This document shows positions 16,057-23,704 of a stretch of DNA of 25,075 nucleotides, piece by piece (within the stretch, counting starts at the first letter, position 1; the number at the start of each line of letters is the position of its first letter). The stretch comes from Deltaproteobacteria bacterium. Lineage in GTDB: Bacteria; Desulfobacterota; Deferrimicrobia; Deferrimicrobiales; Deferrimicrobiaceae. The DNA lies in contig JANXPS010000259.1 in NCBI GenBank assembly GCA_025357175.1, positions 1-25,075 on the forward strand, read 5' to 3'. Below the pieces are notes generated by a model. It saw only the letters and a list, made by a program, of their open reading frames with translations. It did not search any database and was not told where the DNA came from. The position numbers and the translations under genes are program-made.

Positions 16057-17285
16057 GCGATTCCGTCTGGCAGCGCGCGATTCCGGTCTACGAAGACCGG
16101 TCCGTCAAGAAAACCTTTCTCGTACTGTCGGCGATATCCCTCGTCGGACTCATCCTCGCGGCGTTTCGAATGGCGAGTCCTCTCGGCCGTTACAGCGCCA
16201 TGAACGATTTTTACGCATGGGGGGTCTGGAAGACGTTCAACGTCATGACGTTGACCGCCATCGGCTCGGGCAGCCTTTCGGTCGGAATCGCCGCCTGGGT
16301 CTTCGACCGCCGGAAGCTGCACGTCGTCATGCGGACGGCTCTCGTCACGAGTTTCCTGTTCTATTTCACCGGCATGCTGGCCCTCATGGTCGACGTAGGC
16401 CGTCCATGGAACCTGTGGCATATCCTGCTGCCCTGGCACTGGAACCTGCATTCCGCGCTGCTGGAAGTCGCGGTCTGCATGCCGACTTACGCGTTCATAT
16501 TCCTCCTGTTCGAAAACGTGCCGCTCATCCTCGAGCGCTACACCTACCTCGGTTCCGGCGCAACCAAGGCCCGCATCGCCGGGTATGAACCCTCGATCCG
16601 TAAGATATATCCCGTCATGATCGCTCTTGCCTACCTGCTTCCCATCATGCACCAGTCGTCGCTCGGCGCGTTGATGCTTCTGGCGGGTCCCAAGGTCCAT
16701 CCACTCTGGCAAACCCAGGTGCTCCCGCTTCTTTACGTCATGGCCGCGGGTATCGCCGGTTTCTCGTTCGTCATCGGGACGCTGATGGTCTGCTGTCTCC
16801 GCTACCGTCGACCGCTGAGCACCGATGTGCTCGGCGAGTTGGGAAGCCTGATGTCCTGGCTCACCTTCGCGTGGTTGACCATCCGGTTCGTCGACATCGC
16901 CGTGCGTGGGAAGTTCGGAATGCTGCTGATTCCTGACAAATACACCGCATACTTCATCCTCGAAAACGTTCTGCTGCTCGTGCCGGCGATCCTGCTTCGG
17001 TCGAAACGATATCGTGAAACGCCCCGCGTACTTTTCCTTTCGGCCGTCTCAGCGGGCCTAGGCGGCTGCCTCTACCGTCTCGTCCCTGCGCTGATCGCGT
17101 TCATTCCGGCGAGAAAGGCAAACTATTTCCCGTCTGTGGCCGAACTGGTCATGACGCTCGGATTCATCGCCGCAGCCGTCGTCGGTTTCAAGCTGGCCAT
17201 CAAGTATTTCGCCGTGCTGCCCGGGCCGGCCGCCGATTGGGAATTCGCGTTCAAGCCCGCAGCTTCGAAACAAACCAATTCGTAA
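16053..17285 (+). CDS. hybB: Hydrogenase integral membrane subunit HybB (NrfD/PsrC family)
   Basis: This is a 410-residue polytopic membrane protein with about ten hydrophobic helices, the quinone-reactive subunit of Hyb-type hydrogenases. It carries no heme or Fe-S ligands and exchanges electrons between HybA and menaquinone. Typical features are the early SPLGRYSAMNDFYAWGVWK region, the conserved histidine-rich LLPWHWNLHSALLEVAV, and MHQSSLGALMLLAG near residue 190-205. I chose the ATG at 16053, which overlaps the hybA stop and is preceded by CCGGAG; an open frame 120 bases further upstream reads Arg/Gly/Ser-rich shadow sequence. In E. coli, HybB lets hydrogenase-2 couple H2 oxidation to quinone reduction or run in reverse. 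The direction used here cannot be read from sequence. Confidence 0.94.
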   Translation: MSDSVWQRAIPVYEDRSVKKTFLVLSAISLVGLILAAFRMASPLGRYSAMNDFYAWGVWKTFNVMTLTAIGSGSLSVGIAAWVFDRRKLHVVMRTALVTSFLFYFTGMLALMVDVGRPWNLWHILLPWHWNLHSALLEVAVCMPTYAFIFLLFENVPLILERYTYLGSGATKARIAGYEPSIRKIYPVMIALAYLLPIMHQSSLGALMLLAGPKVHPLWQTQVLPLLYVMAAGIAGFSFVIGTLMVCCLRYRRPLSTDVLGELGSLMSWLTFAWLTIRFVDIAVRGKFGMLLIPDKYTAYFILENVLLLVPAILLRSKRYRETPRVLFLSAVSAGLGGCLYRLVPALIAFIPARKANYFPSVAELVMTLGFIAAAVVGFKLAIKYFAVLPGPAADWEFAFKPAASKQTNS

Positions 17286-17298
17286 GGAGCGCCGAAAC

Positions 17299-18996
17299 AT
17301 GGCCCGTATAACGATAGACCCCATTACCCGCATAGAAGGGCATCTCCGCATCGATGTCGAGGTCGACGGCGGCGTCGTTCGCGACGCCTGGTCGGTCGGC
17401 ACCATGTGGCGCGGCATCGAACTCATCCTGAAAGGGCGCGATCCGCGGGAGGCGTGGATCTTCACGCAGCGAATCTGCGGCGTCTGCACGACCGTCCACG
17501 CGATCGCCTCGGTGCGGGCCGTGGAGAACGCCCTCGGCATGGAAATTCCCCTCAACGCGCAGTACATCCGCAACCTGCTCGTGACGGCCCACGCGCTTCA
17601 CGACCACATCGTCCACTTCTATCACCTGTCGGCGCTCGACTGGGTCGACGTGGTCTCGGCCCTAAAAGCCGACCCCGTCAAGGCCGCCGGCATCGCCGAG
17701 AGTCTTTCCCCCTGGCCCAAAAACGGGAAGCGGGAGATGGAGGCCACCAAGGCGCGTCTTGCCGGATTCGTCGCGGGCGGGCAACTCGGCATCTTCACCA
17801 ACGGATACTGGGGCCACCCGGCGATGCGACTTTCTCCCGAGGTCAATCTGATCGCGGTTTCGCATTACCTGCAGGCGCTCGACATCCAGCGAAAAGCGAA
17901 CCAGGCCGTGGCCATCCTCGGCGGAAAGACCCCCAACATCCAGAACCTGGCCGTCGGCGGTGTCGCGAACCCGATCAACCTCGACAGCCCGGCGGCCCTC
18001 AACATGGAAAAGCTCTACACGGTCAAGTCGCTCCTCGACGAAGTGGTCGCCTTCGTCCAGCAGGTCTATGTGCCCGACGTCTGCGCGATCGGGGCGATGT
18101 ACCCCGACTGGTTCAAGTACGGCGCCGGCGTTACCAACTACCTCGCCGTTCCCGAACTGCCCCTCGACACCAAGGGGACGAAATTCGACATGCCCGGAGG
18201 CACGATCATCGGCGGCAGGCCCGACAGCTACACGCCGATCACTTCCTTCCAGGACAAGTATTTCAAGGACAACGTGACCGAAGGCATTGCCCGGGCCCAT
18301 TACGAAGGGTCGTGGGACAAGCATCCGTGGGAAGAAACCACCGACCCCAAGCCGGGCGAGGTCGACCACGACGGGAAATATTCCTGGGTCAAGGCGCCCC
18401 GCTTCAAGGGTATGCCGATGCAGGTCGGGCCCACGGCCCAGGTCTACATGGCCTACGTTGCCGGCCACGAGCCGACTCGTCGGTGGGCGAACGCCGCGCT
18501 CGACAAGGCGTCGAAGATCGCCGGGGCCAAACTCTCCCCCGAAATCCTTCACTCGACGCTCGGACGGCATGCGGCCCGCGCGATCCGTGCGGCGGTCATG
18601 AGCGAACTGGCCTTGAAGCACTGGAACCTGCTGGCCGAGAACATCGGCAAGGGCGACTTCACCACCTTCAACGAACCCAAGATCGGCAACGAGGAGGTTC
18701 GCGGCGTCGGCTTCCACGAAGCGCCCCGCGGCGCCCTGTCGCACTGGGTCGTCATGAAGGACAAGAAGATCGCGAACTACCAGGCGGTCGTGCCATCCAC
18801 CTGGAACGCGGGCCCTCGCGACGGGAAGGGACAGCGCGGGCCATACGAGGCGTCGCTCATCGGCAATCCCGTGGCCGACCCGAAGCGTCCCTTGGAAGTG
18901 CTTCGCACGATTCACTCCTTCGACCCGTGCCTGTCGTGCGCCATCCATACGGTCGACATGGAAGGGAACGAGCAGTCGCGCGTAAAGGTACTGTGA
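17299..18996 (+). CDS. hybL: Periplasmic [NiFe] hydrogenase large subunit HybL
   Basis: This is a 565-residue catalytic subunit that holds the NiFe(CN)2CO centre and splits or forms H2. The L0 motif RITIDPITRIEGHL begins at residue 3, with E13. The N-terminal nickel cysteines are C60 and C63 in RICGVCTTVHA. The C-terminal pair C544 and C547 sits in DPCLSCAIH. The precursor extends 15 residues beyond H550 (TVDMEGNEQSRVKVL), the peptide normally removed by the HybP-type protease after nickel insertion. The L1/L2 pattern and the hybA/hybB partners suggest group 1c (Hyb type). It lacks a signal peptide and would travel with HybS through Tat. AAGGAG lies ten bases before the ATG. The stop overlaps the hybP start codon (GTGA). 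Confidence 0.97.
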   Translation: MARITIDPITRIEGHLRIDVEVDGGVVRDAWSVGTMWRGIELILKGRDPREAWIFTQRICGVCTTVHAIASVRAVENALGMEIPLNAQYIRNLLVTAHALHDHIVHFYHLSALDWVDVVSALKADPVKAAGIAESLSPWPKNGKREMEATKARLAGFVAGGQLGIFTNGYWGHPAMRLSPEVNLIAVSHYLQALDIQRKANQAVAILGGKTPNIQNLAVGGVANPINLDSPAALNMEKLYTVKSLLDEVVAFVQQVYVPDVCAIGAMYPDWFKYGAGVTNYLAVPELPLDTKGTKFDMPGGTIIGGRPDSYTPITSFQDKYFKDNVTEGIARAHYEGSWDKHPWEETTDPKPGEVDHDGKYSWVKAPRFKGMPMQVGPTAQVYMAYVAGHEPTRRWANAALDKASKIAGAKLSPEILHSTLGRHAARAIRAAVMSELALKHWNLLAENIGKGDFTTFNEPKIGNEEVRGVGFHEAPRGALSHWVVMKDKKIANYQAVVPSTWNAGPRDGKGQRGPYEASLIGNPVADPKRPLEVLRTIHSFDPCLSCAIHTVDMEGNEQSRVKVL

Positions 18997-19532
18997 CCGG
19001 AACCACCTTGCCCGTTCCCCGCAACGTCGCCATCGTCGGACTCGGCAACGTGCTCATGGGGGACGATGCCTTCGGGCCGTACGTGGTCGCGTCGCTCCAG
19101 GCGCACTACGATTTTCCCGAGGGAGTCGAACTGATCGATGCCGGAACGCCCGGTCACGAACTGTCGGTCTATCTCGACGGCCGCGACGTGCTGATCGTCG
19201 TCGATGCGGTGCTTGCGGCAGGTTCGCCGGGCGACCTTCGGTCGTACACGGACGACGAAGTCGTCGCGCGGCCGCCCTCCCTCGTGACGAGCCCTCACGA
19301 ACCGGGGTTGCGGGATGCGCTGATGAAGCTCGCATTCAGTGGCCGGGCGCCGCAACGACTGCTGCTGGTGGGGGTGATTTCATCGGACATCGAACTCGGT
19401 GCGGGCCTGAGCGAACCGGTCTCCCGCGCCGTTCCCGCGGCCGAGGAGGCGATTCTTGAATCCCTTGCGCAAATCGGGATCGTGCCCTCACCGAAAAATC
19501 CCTCATCCGATCCCGCGATCTGGTGGGAATAG
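18993..19532 (+). CDS. hybP: Hydrogenase maturation endopeptidase HybP (HybD/HycI family)
   Basis: This is a 179-residue peptidase M52 protein that clips the C-terminal tail of HybL once nickel is in place. I chose the GTG at 18993, which overlaps the hybL stop (GTGA) and has AAAGGT six bases upstream; no ATG fits. The family core follows directly: VGLGNVLMGDDAFGPYV, then IDAGTPGHEL, IVVDAVLAAGSPG and TSPHEPGL. By comparison with E. coli HybD, the nickel-sensing ligands would be D25 (Glu16 in HybD), D71 (Asp62) and H102 (His93). The Glu-to-Asp change lies in the GDD motif and is, as far as I recall, common in this family. It closes the operon. The accessory hypA-F genes are not in this window. 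Confidence 0.95.
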   Translation: MTGTTLPVPRNVAIVGLGNVLMGDDAFGPYVVASLQAHYDFPEGVELIDAGTPGHELSVYLDGRDVLIVVDAVLAAGSPGDLRSYTDDEVVARPPSLVTSPHEPGLRDALMKLAFSGRAPQRLLLVGVISSDIELGAGLSEPVSRAVPAAEEAILESLAQIGIVPSPKNPSSDPAIWWE

Positions 19533-19534
19533 CA

Positions 19535-19592
19535 TCCCCATTCTCCGACAGATTCGTCTTGACGGTTGCCTCCTCCCTAGGGAGAATGGGGA
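19535..19592 (+). repeat. Twelve-base inverted repeat flanking a possible serC promoter
   Basis: TCCCCATTCTCC (19535-19546) and GGAGAATGGGGA (19581-19592) are perfect reverse complements, 34 bases apart, starting two bases after the hybP stop. As RNA they form a hairpin with a large loop and no T tract beyond ACTTCTTG. As DNA they could be paired protein-binding sites. A second perfect palindrome, CTCCCTAGGGAG (19573-19584), overlaps the right arm, so the two foldings compete. Confidence 0.6.
19559..19587 (+). promoter_or_regulatory. Candidate sigma-70 promoter of serC
   Basis: TTGACG (19559-19564) and GAGAAT (19582-19587) are separated by exactly 17 bases, with five and four matches to consensus. 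The -10 lies inside the right arm of the inverted repeat and overlaps the CTCCCTAGGGAG palindrome, which would make those sites good operator candidates. The expected leader is about 90 bases. Confidence 0.35.
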
Positions 19593-19614
19593 CTTCTTGA
19601 CCAGCCATTGAACA

Positions 19615-19666
19615 CCGGCCCGCGGCCGGCATCCTGGCGCGACCCGCGGTAAATCCCCATCGCGCC
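19615..19666 (+). other. Structured leader before serC (two hairpins)
   Basis: CCGGCC and GGCCGG (19615-19629) form a six-pair hairpin with a three-base loop. GGCGCGA (19636-19642) pairs with TCGCGCC (19660-19666) around 17 bases, ending just before the AAGGCGAGGA ribosome-binding site. The loop of the second contains TCCCCAT, which repeats the left arm of the upstream inverted repeat. This may tune translation or may simply be GC-rich spacer. I recognise no riboswitch class. Confidence 0.35.
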
Positions 19667-19683
19667 GAAGGCGAGGACACCAT

Positions 19684-20808
19684 ATGGCCCGCAAGATCAA
19701 TTTCAACGCCGGACCCGCAGCACTGCCCCTGCCCGCGCTCGAGCGGGCGGCGGCCGAGTTTCTCGATTTCGCCGGAAGCGGCATGTCGGTGATGGAGCAC
19801 AGCCATCGCGGCAAGGAATACGAGGCCGTGCACGACGAGGCGACCGCGCTCGTCAAGGAGCTGCTGAACGTCCCCGAAAATTACGAAGTGTTGTTCCTGC
19901 AGGGCGGGGCCACGGCGCTGTTCGCGCAAATCGCGATGAACTTCCTCGAGAAGGACACGACCGCGCAGTACGTCATCACGGGCGCCTGGGGCGAAAAGGC
20001 GCTGGGCGAGGCCAAGGCCGTCGCGGCGATGTTCGGGGCGAACATCGCGGTCCAGAACGTCGGAACCGGCGAAGGCAAGGAAAAGAGCTACACGCGCGTT
20101 CCCGCACCTTCCGAAGTCAAGGTCGATCCGGCCGCGGCGTACCTTCACGTCACCTCCAACGAGACGATCCACGGCGTCGAGTTCGGTGTCGATCCCTCCC
20201 GGGCCTTCCCTGAAACCGGCGGCGTGCCGCTCGTCGCGGATATGTCCTCCGACTTTCTCTGGCGTCCGCTCGACGTCTCGAAATTCGGCATCCTCTACGC
20301 CGGCGCCCAGAAGAACATCGGGCCCTCGGGCGTGGTGGTCGTCGTGATCTCCAAAGCGCTGATCGAGAAGGGGCGCAAGGACATCCCCAAAATCTGGCAG
20401 TTCCGGATCCACGCCGAGAACAAGTCGCTCTACAACACGCCGCCCACGTTCGGCGTCTACATGATCCGCAACGTCCTGTCCTGGCTCAAGGATCAGGGCG
20501 GGCTCGCGGGCATGGAGCGGATCAACCGCAAGAAGGCCGACCGGCTCTACGGCGTGATCGACGGCAGCAACGGGTTCTACCGTTCGCCGGTCGAAAAGGA
20601 AAGCCGTTCGGTCATGAACGTCGTCTTCCGGCTTCCGAGCGAGGCGCTGGAAGAACAGTTCATCGCCGAAGCGAAGAAGGCGGGCATGGTGGGCCTCAAG
20701 GGCCACCGGTCGGTCGGCGGCATTCGGGTATCCACCTACAACGCGGTTTCCTACGACTGGGTCGATACGCTTTCGAAGTTCATGGAGGAATTCCAGAAAG
20801 GCAAGTGA
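19684..20808 (+). CDS. serC: Phosphoserine aminotransferase SerC
   Basis: This is a 374-residue PLP enzyme of class V aminotransferase fold. It transfers the amino group of glutamate to 3-phosphohydroxypyruvate in serine synthesis, and often also serves pyridoxal phosphate synthesis. The N-terminus INFNAGPAALP is the family signature. HSHRGKEYEAVH carries substrate-binding residues, LFLQGGATALFAQ holds the cofactor phosphate loop, ADMSSDF contains the Asp that pairs with the pyridine nitrogen, and GAQKNIGPSG contains the Schiff-base lysine (K210). The C-terminal VGLKGHRSVGGIRVSTYNAV is also characteristic. Length is slightly above the usual 360. The ATG follows AAGGCGAGGA. serA is not adjacent. 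mdh begins 62 bases downstream and may be cotranscribed. Confidence 0.97.
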   Translation: MARKINFNAGPAALPLPALERAAAEFLDFAGSGMSVMEHSHRGKEYEAVHDEATALVKELLNVPENYEVLFLQGGATALFAQIAMNFLEKDTTAQYVITGAWGEKALGEAKAVAAMFGANIAVQNVGTGEGKEKSYTRVPAPSEVKVDPAAAYLHVTSNETIHGVEFGVDPSRAFPETGGVPLVADMSSDFLWRPLDVSKFGILYAGAQKNIGPSGVVVVVISKALIEKGRKDIPKIWQFRIHAENKSLYNTPPTFGVYMIRNVLSWLKDQGGLAGMERINRKKADRLYGVIDGSNGFYRSPVEKESRSVMNVVFRLPSEALEEQFIAEAKKAGMVGLKGHRSVGGIRVSTYNAVSYDWVDTLSKFMEEFQKGK

Positions 20809-20870
20809 CGGCACCTGGGGCCTTGATCATCGCAATATCCGCACAACACATTCATTAGGGAGGTTGTCAA

Positions 20871-21824
20871 ATGGCAAGGAAGAAGATTGCGCTCATCGGT
20901 GGTGGACAGATCGGCGGGGTCCTCGCCCAGCTTTGCGCGCTGCGTGAACTCGGCGACGTCGTCCTGTTCGACATCGTCGAAGGGCTTCCCCAGGGCAAAT
21001 GCCTCGACATCGCCGAAGCGGCGCCGGTTGACGGTTTCGACATCAACCTCAAGGGCACCAACGATTACGCCGACATCGCCGGCTCCGACATCGTCATCGT
21101 CACCGCAGGCCTTCCCCGCAAGCCCGGAATGAGCCGAGACGACCTCATCGAGGTGAACTCCAAGATCATGACCTCGGTGTGCGAGGGCATCAAGCAGTAC
21201 GCTCAGAACTCGATCGTCATCATCATTTCCAACCCGCTTGACGCGATGGTCACGCTCTGCCAGAAGATCACCGGCTTCCCCTACAACCGGGTCATCGGCC
21301 AGGCCGGCGTCCTCGACTCCGCCCGCTTCGAGGCGTTCATCGCCTGGGAACTCGGCGTTTCGGTCAAGGACGTCACCGCCATGACGCTGGGCGGCCATGG
21401 CGACGACATGGTGCCGCTGGTTCGCTACGCCAGCGTCAAGGGCATCCCGGTCATGGAACTGCTCGAACAGAAGTACGGCAACGCGGCCAAGGCGAAGGAA
21501 GTGATGGAAGCCATGGTCAAGCGCACCCGCGGCGCGGGCGGCGAAGTTGTCGCCCTGCTCAAGACCGGTTCGGCGTTCTACTCCCCGGCCTCCTCGGCGA
21601 TCGCGATGGCCGAATCGATCCTCAAGGACAGCAAGCGCGTCCTCCCGACCTGCGTCTATCTCAATGGCGAGTTCGGCGTGAAGGGTTACTTCGTCGGCGT
21701 GCCGACCGTGCTCGGCACCGGCGGCGTCGAAAAGATCCTCCAGTTCAAGCTCGACGCCGAGGAACAGGCGATGATGGACAAGTCGGTCGCGGCGGTCAAG
21801 AGCCTGGTCGACACGCTCAAGTAG
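20871..21824 (+). CDS. mdh: NAD-dependent malate dehydrogenase (LDH-like type)
   Basis: This is a 317-residue enzyme that interconverts malate and oxaloacetate in the TCA cycle. The Rossmann loop is GGGQIGG (10-16), with D34 (LFDIVEG) selecting NAD over NADP. The substrate loop LPRKPGMSRDD gives R83 and R89. N121 (ISNPLDAM) and the D149-R152/H176 set (GVLDSARF, GGHGDDMV) complete the active site. R83, at the position that is Gln in lactate dehydrogenase, supports malate rather than lactate as the substrate. The loop and length place it in the LDH-like MDH group found in many deltaproteobacteria. A strong GGGAGGT lies seven bases before the ATG. Two hairpins follow the gene. Confidence 0.97.
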   Translation: MARKKIALIGGGQIGGVLAQLCALRELGDVVLFDIVEGLPQGKCLDIAEAAPVDGFDINLKGTNDYADIAGSDIVIVTAGLPRKPGMSRDDLIEVNSKIMTSVCEGIKQYAQNSIVIIISNPLDAMVTLCQKITGFPYNRVIGQAGVLDSARFEAFIAWELGVSVKDVTAMTLGGHGDDMVPLVRYASVKGIPVMELLEQKYGNAAKAKEVMEAMVKRTRGAGGEVVALLKTGSAFYSPASSAIAMAESILKDSKRVLPTCVYLNGEFGVKGYFVGVPTVLGTGGVEKILQFKLDAEEQAMMDKSVAAVKSLVDTLK

Positions 21825-21839
21825 TCTTCTTCGATATCC

Positions 21840-21858
21840 GCCCCCGTTCGAAGGGGGC
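21840..21858 (+). terminator. First hairpin after mdh
   Basis: GCCCCC (21840-21845) pairs with GGGGGC (21853-21858) around GTTCGAA. It is not followed by a T tract, so it probably stabilises the mdh 3' end or works together with the terminator just downstream. Confidence 0.45.
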
Positions 21859-21869
21859 TGTCGTCAATG

Positions 21870-21908
21870 ACCGGCCGGGAAGGGCATCCTCTTTCCGGCC
21901 GGTTTTAT
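21870..21908 (+). terminator. Strong intrinsic terminator after mdh
   Basis: ACCGGCCGG (21870-21878) pairs perfectly with CCGGCCGGT (21895-21903), followed by TTTTATT. This separates mdh from the next gene, whose ribosome-binding site starts only a few bases later. A longer open frame for that gene beginning at 21867 would run through this stem and is therefore unlikely. Confidence 0.85.
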
Positions 21909-21920
21909 TGGAGGGAACGG

Positions 21921-23111
21921 ATGAAACAGACGCCGCACGCCGAAATCGAGAACCGATACAAATCGCTGCAACGGCAGATGGCGGTCGCGGAACTGGATGC
22001 GGTCATCATCGCCCAGAACGCCGACCTGTTCTATTTCACCGGAACGATCCAGAGCGGCAACCTCTACGTTCCGGCCAAGGGGGAACCGGTCTACATGGTC
22101 CGTCGCGACCTCGAGCGGGCGCGCGCCGAATCTCCGATGGATGGCATCGTTCCCTTCGGCTCAATGCGCGATATTCCGGGCATACTGGCGCAACATGCCT
22201 ATCCGATTCCGAAACGGATCGGGATGGAACTCGATGTGTTGCCGGTCAACCTGTTCGAGCGCTATCGAAAGGTTTTTCCCGAATCGGTCTGGAGCGATGC
22301 CACTCCGCTGATACGGCGGGTACGCATGATCAAGTCGCCCCACGAACTGCGCCTGATGCGGGCCGCGGCAGTCCAGCTCGATACGATTTACCGGGCCGCG
22401 GCCGACATCATCCGCGAGGGAATGACCAGCATCGAACTTGCGGCCGAACTCGAACTCATGGCCCGCCGCGACGGTCATCAGGGGCTCATCCGCATGCGCG
22501 GCTTCAACGGCGAGATGATGTACGCACACGTGTTCTCCGGTCCCGACTCTGCCGTGCCCGCGTATACGGACACCCCGCTTGGCGGTGTCGGGCCGTATCC
22601 GGGGTTCGGGCAGGGGGCGAGCTGGCGTCGCATCGCCCGGAACGAGCCGATCATTCTCGACTTCGCAGGAAGCGTCGAGGGCTATCTGGTCGATCAGACG
22701 CGAATGTTCGTCATAGGGCGGTTGTCCGATCGGCTCGCAAGGGGCTACGACGACATGCTCAAGGTCCAGGCGCTGATGGAAAAGATAGCCGTACCGGGCG
22801 CCTCATGGGGCGAAGTCTACGACCGGTGCTGCGCCTTGGCGGTTTCGATGGGCTACGCCGACAGCTTCATGGGGGCGAAGGGGGCGCGGGTCTCTTTCAT
22901 CGGACACGGCTTGGGTGTCGAAATAGACGAATACCCGTTCATTGCCCGCGGTTTCAATGACCTGACGCTCGAACGGGGGATGGTTTTCGCATTCGAGCCC
23001 AAGGTCGTATTTCCCGGAGAGGGAGCCGCCGGGATAGAAAACACCTTCCACCTTTCCGAGGCGGGGCTCGAACGGCTTACGGTTTCCGACGAAAACGTCG
23101 TGGCCGTCTGA
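21921..23111 (+). CDS. M24-family metallopeptidase (Xaa-Pro aminopeptidase-like)
   Basis: This is a 396-residue cytoplasmic protein with a creatinase-like N-terminal domain (about 1-140) and a pita-bread catalytic domain (about 145-390), the layout of Xaa-Pro aminopeptidases and dipeptidases. The dimetal ligands are all present: D247 (ILDFAG), D258 (VDQTR), H329 (GHGLG), E359 (AFEPK) and E373 (GIENTF). The second histidine of the usual GHGxGxxxHE motif is D336 (GVEIDEYP). This position normally contacts the substrate, so specificity may differ from proline peptides. I chose the ATG at 21921 after TTGGAGGGA. There is no signal peptide. The gene looks monocistronic, between a terminator and a new small gene. 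The exact substrate cannot be told from sequence. Confidence 0.9.
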   Translation: MKQTPHAEIENRYKSLQRQMAVAELDAVIIAQNADLFYFTGTIQSGNLYVPAKGEPVYMVRRDLERARAESPMDGIVPFGSMRDIPGILAQHAYPIPKRIGMELDVLPVNLFERYRKVFPESVWSDATPLIRRVRMIKSPHELRLMRAAAVQLDTIYRAAADIIREGMTSIELAAELELMARRDGHQGLIRMRGFNGEMMYAHVFSGPDSAVPAYTDTPLGGVGPYPGFGQGASWRRIARNEPIILDFAGSVEGYLVDQTRMFVIGRLSDRLARGYDDMLKVQALMEKIAVPGASWGEVYDRCCALAVSMGYADSFMGAKGARVSFIGHGLGVEIDEYPFIARGFNDLTLERGMVFAFEPKVVFPGEGAAGIENTFHLSEAGLERLTVSDENVVAV

Positions 23112-23118
23112 TCATCGA

Positions 23119-23129
23119 GTTGTAACAAC
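23119..23129 (+). repeat. Palindrome GTTGTAACAAC before the 134-residue gene
   Basis: This is an 11-base perfect palindrome (GTTGT-A-ACAAC) in the 56-base gap between the peptidase stop and the next start. It could be an operator or part of a promoter (TTGTAA as a poor -35, TAATGA 19 bases later). It is short enough to be chance. Confidence 0.25.
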
Positions 23130-23167
23130 CCTTACCGATTCGTGTAATGATTATCGGGGGAGTATGA

Positions 23168-23572
23168 ATGAGCCGGAGAAGACCTGAAATGCCCGGTGCA
23201 CCCGATCACCTTGCCGCAAAGCTCGACGCAGCAGTGACCGAGAGCCTCTTTGCGTCGATATCGGGTCCTCCCGTCTGGTCCCGCCTGTTCTGTTTCTGCG
23301 GCGACGGCATGTATCGCGTTTCCATCCGTTGTTCCAAATACTTTCTCGATGTTTCGGTTCGATCCGTCACCGCGGACGGCGAGGAGGACGAAGGCATATC
23401 CATCATGTTCTGCGCCAGTCTCGGCCACCGCTCCCGCGTCCAGGTCGAGCATTCGGCACGGGGCCTCGATGCCGATGTTTTCGCCGCCGTTCGATTTGGC
23501 ACCCAGATCGCCGAGGTGGCTGCATCGACCTGGGAAGCCATGCGGCTTGACCCGGCGACCGCCCCCGGGTGA
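23168..23572 (+). CDS. Hypothetical protein, 134 residues
   Basis: I do not recognise this protein. It has G/C-rich third positions like its neighbours and a good GGGGGAG five bases before the ATG, so it is probably real. The N-terminus is basic and hydrophilic (MSRRRPEM), with no signal peptide or transmembrane helix, so it is likely cytoplasmic. The middle (about 35-95) alternates hydrophobic and polar residues as in a beta-rich domain and holds four cysteines (C42 and C44 in FCFCGDG, C55, C82), with no obvious metal-binding pairing. Residues 100-125 look like an amphipathic helix (DADVFAAVRFGTQIAEVAAS). It lies between the peptidase and the dodecaheme cytochrome, but the latter has its own strong promoter, so co-transcription is not assured. 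Confidence 0.7.
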   Translation: MSRRRPEMPGAPDHLAAKLDAAVTESLFASISGPPVWSRLFCFCGDGMYRVSIRCSKYFLDVSVRSVTADGEEDEGISIMFCASLGHRSRVQVEHSARGLDADVFAAVRFGTQIAEVAASTWEAMRLDPATAPG

Positions 23573-23588
23573 ACCGGCCCCGCCCGTA

Positions 23589-23617
23589 TTGACATCCGCC
23601 CCTTCTGCGGGTATAAA
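23589..23617 (+). promoter_or_regulatory. Near-consensus sigma-70 promoter of the dodecaheme cytochrome
   Basis: TTGACA (23589-23594) and TATAAA (23612-23617) are spaced by exactly 17 bases, the best promoter in the window. The spacer holds a small inverted repeat (CCGC...GCGG) that could be an operator. The predicted start near 23624 leaves a leader of about 80 bases before the ATG. I looked for a GEMM (cyclic dinucleotide) riboswitch in it and did not find one. Confidence 0.75.
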
Positions 23618-23704
23618 ACCAAGGTTTCCCCGACAAATCCGGTACAGTCCGAAACGGGCGCGTGACAGCGTGTTCGCATTTGGGAGAACCGACAAGGAGG
23701 CAAG

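Noticed and set aside
17406..18992. Long open frame inside hybL that is continuous with hybP
   Set aside because: The part before 18993 reads Arg-rich sequence in a second frame of hybL. The hybP family similarity starts just after the GTG at 18993.
21867..21920. An 18-residue extension of the M24 peptidase
   Set aside because: It would be translated through the mdh terminator stem; the ATG at 21921 has a good ribosome-binding site.
23618..23704. Cyclic-dinucleotide (GEMM) riboswitch in the cytochrome leader
   Set aside because: Such elements precede many cytochrome genes in Geobacter-like bacteria, but the conserved core and paired helices are not present in this short leader.
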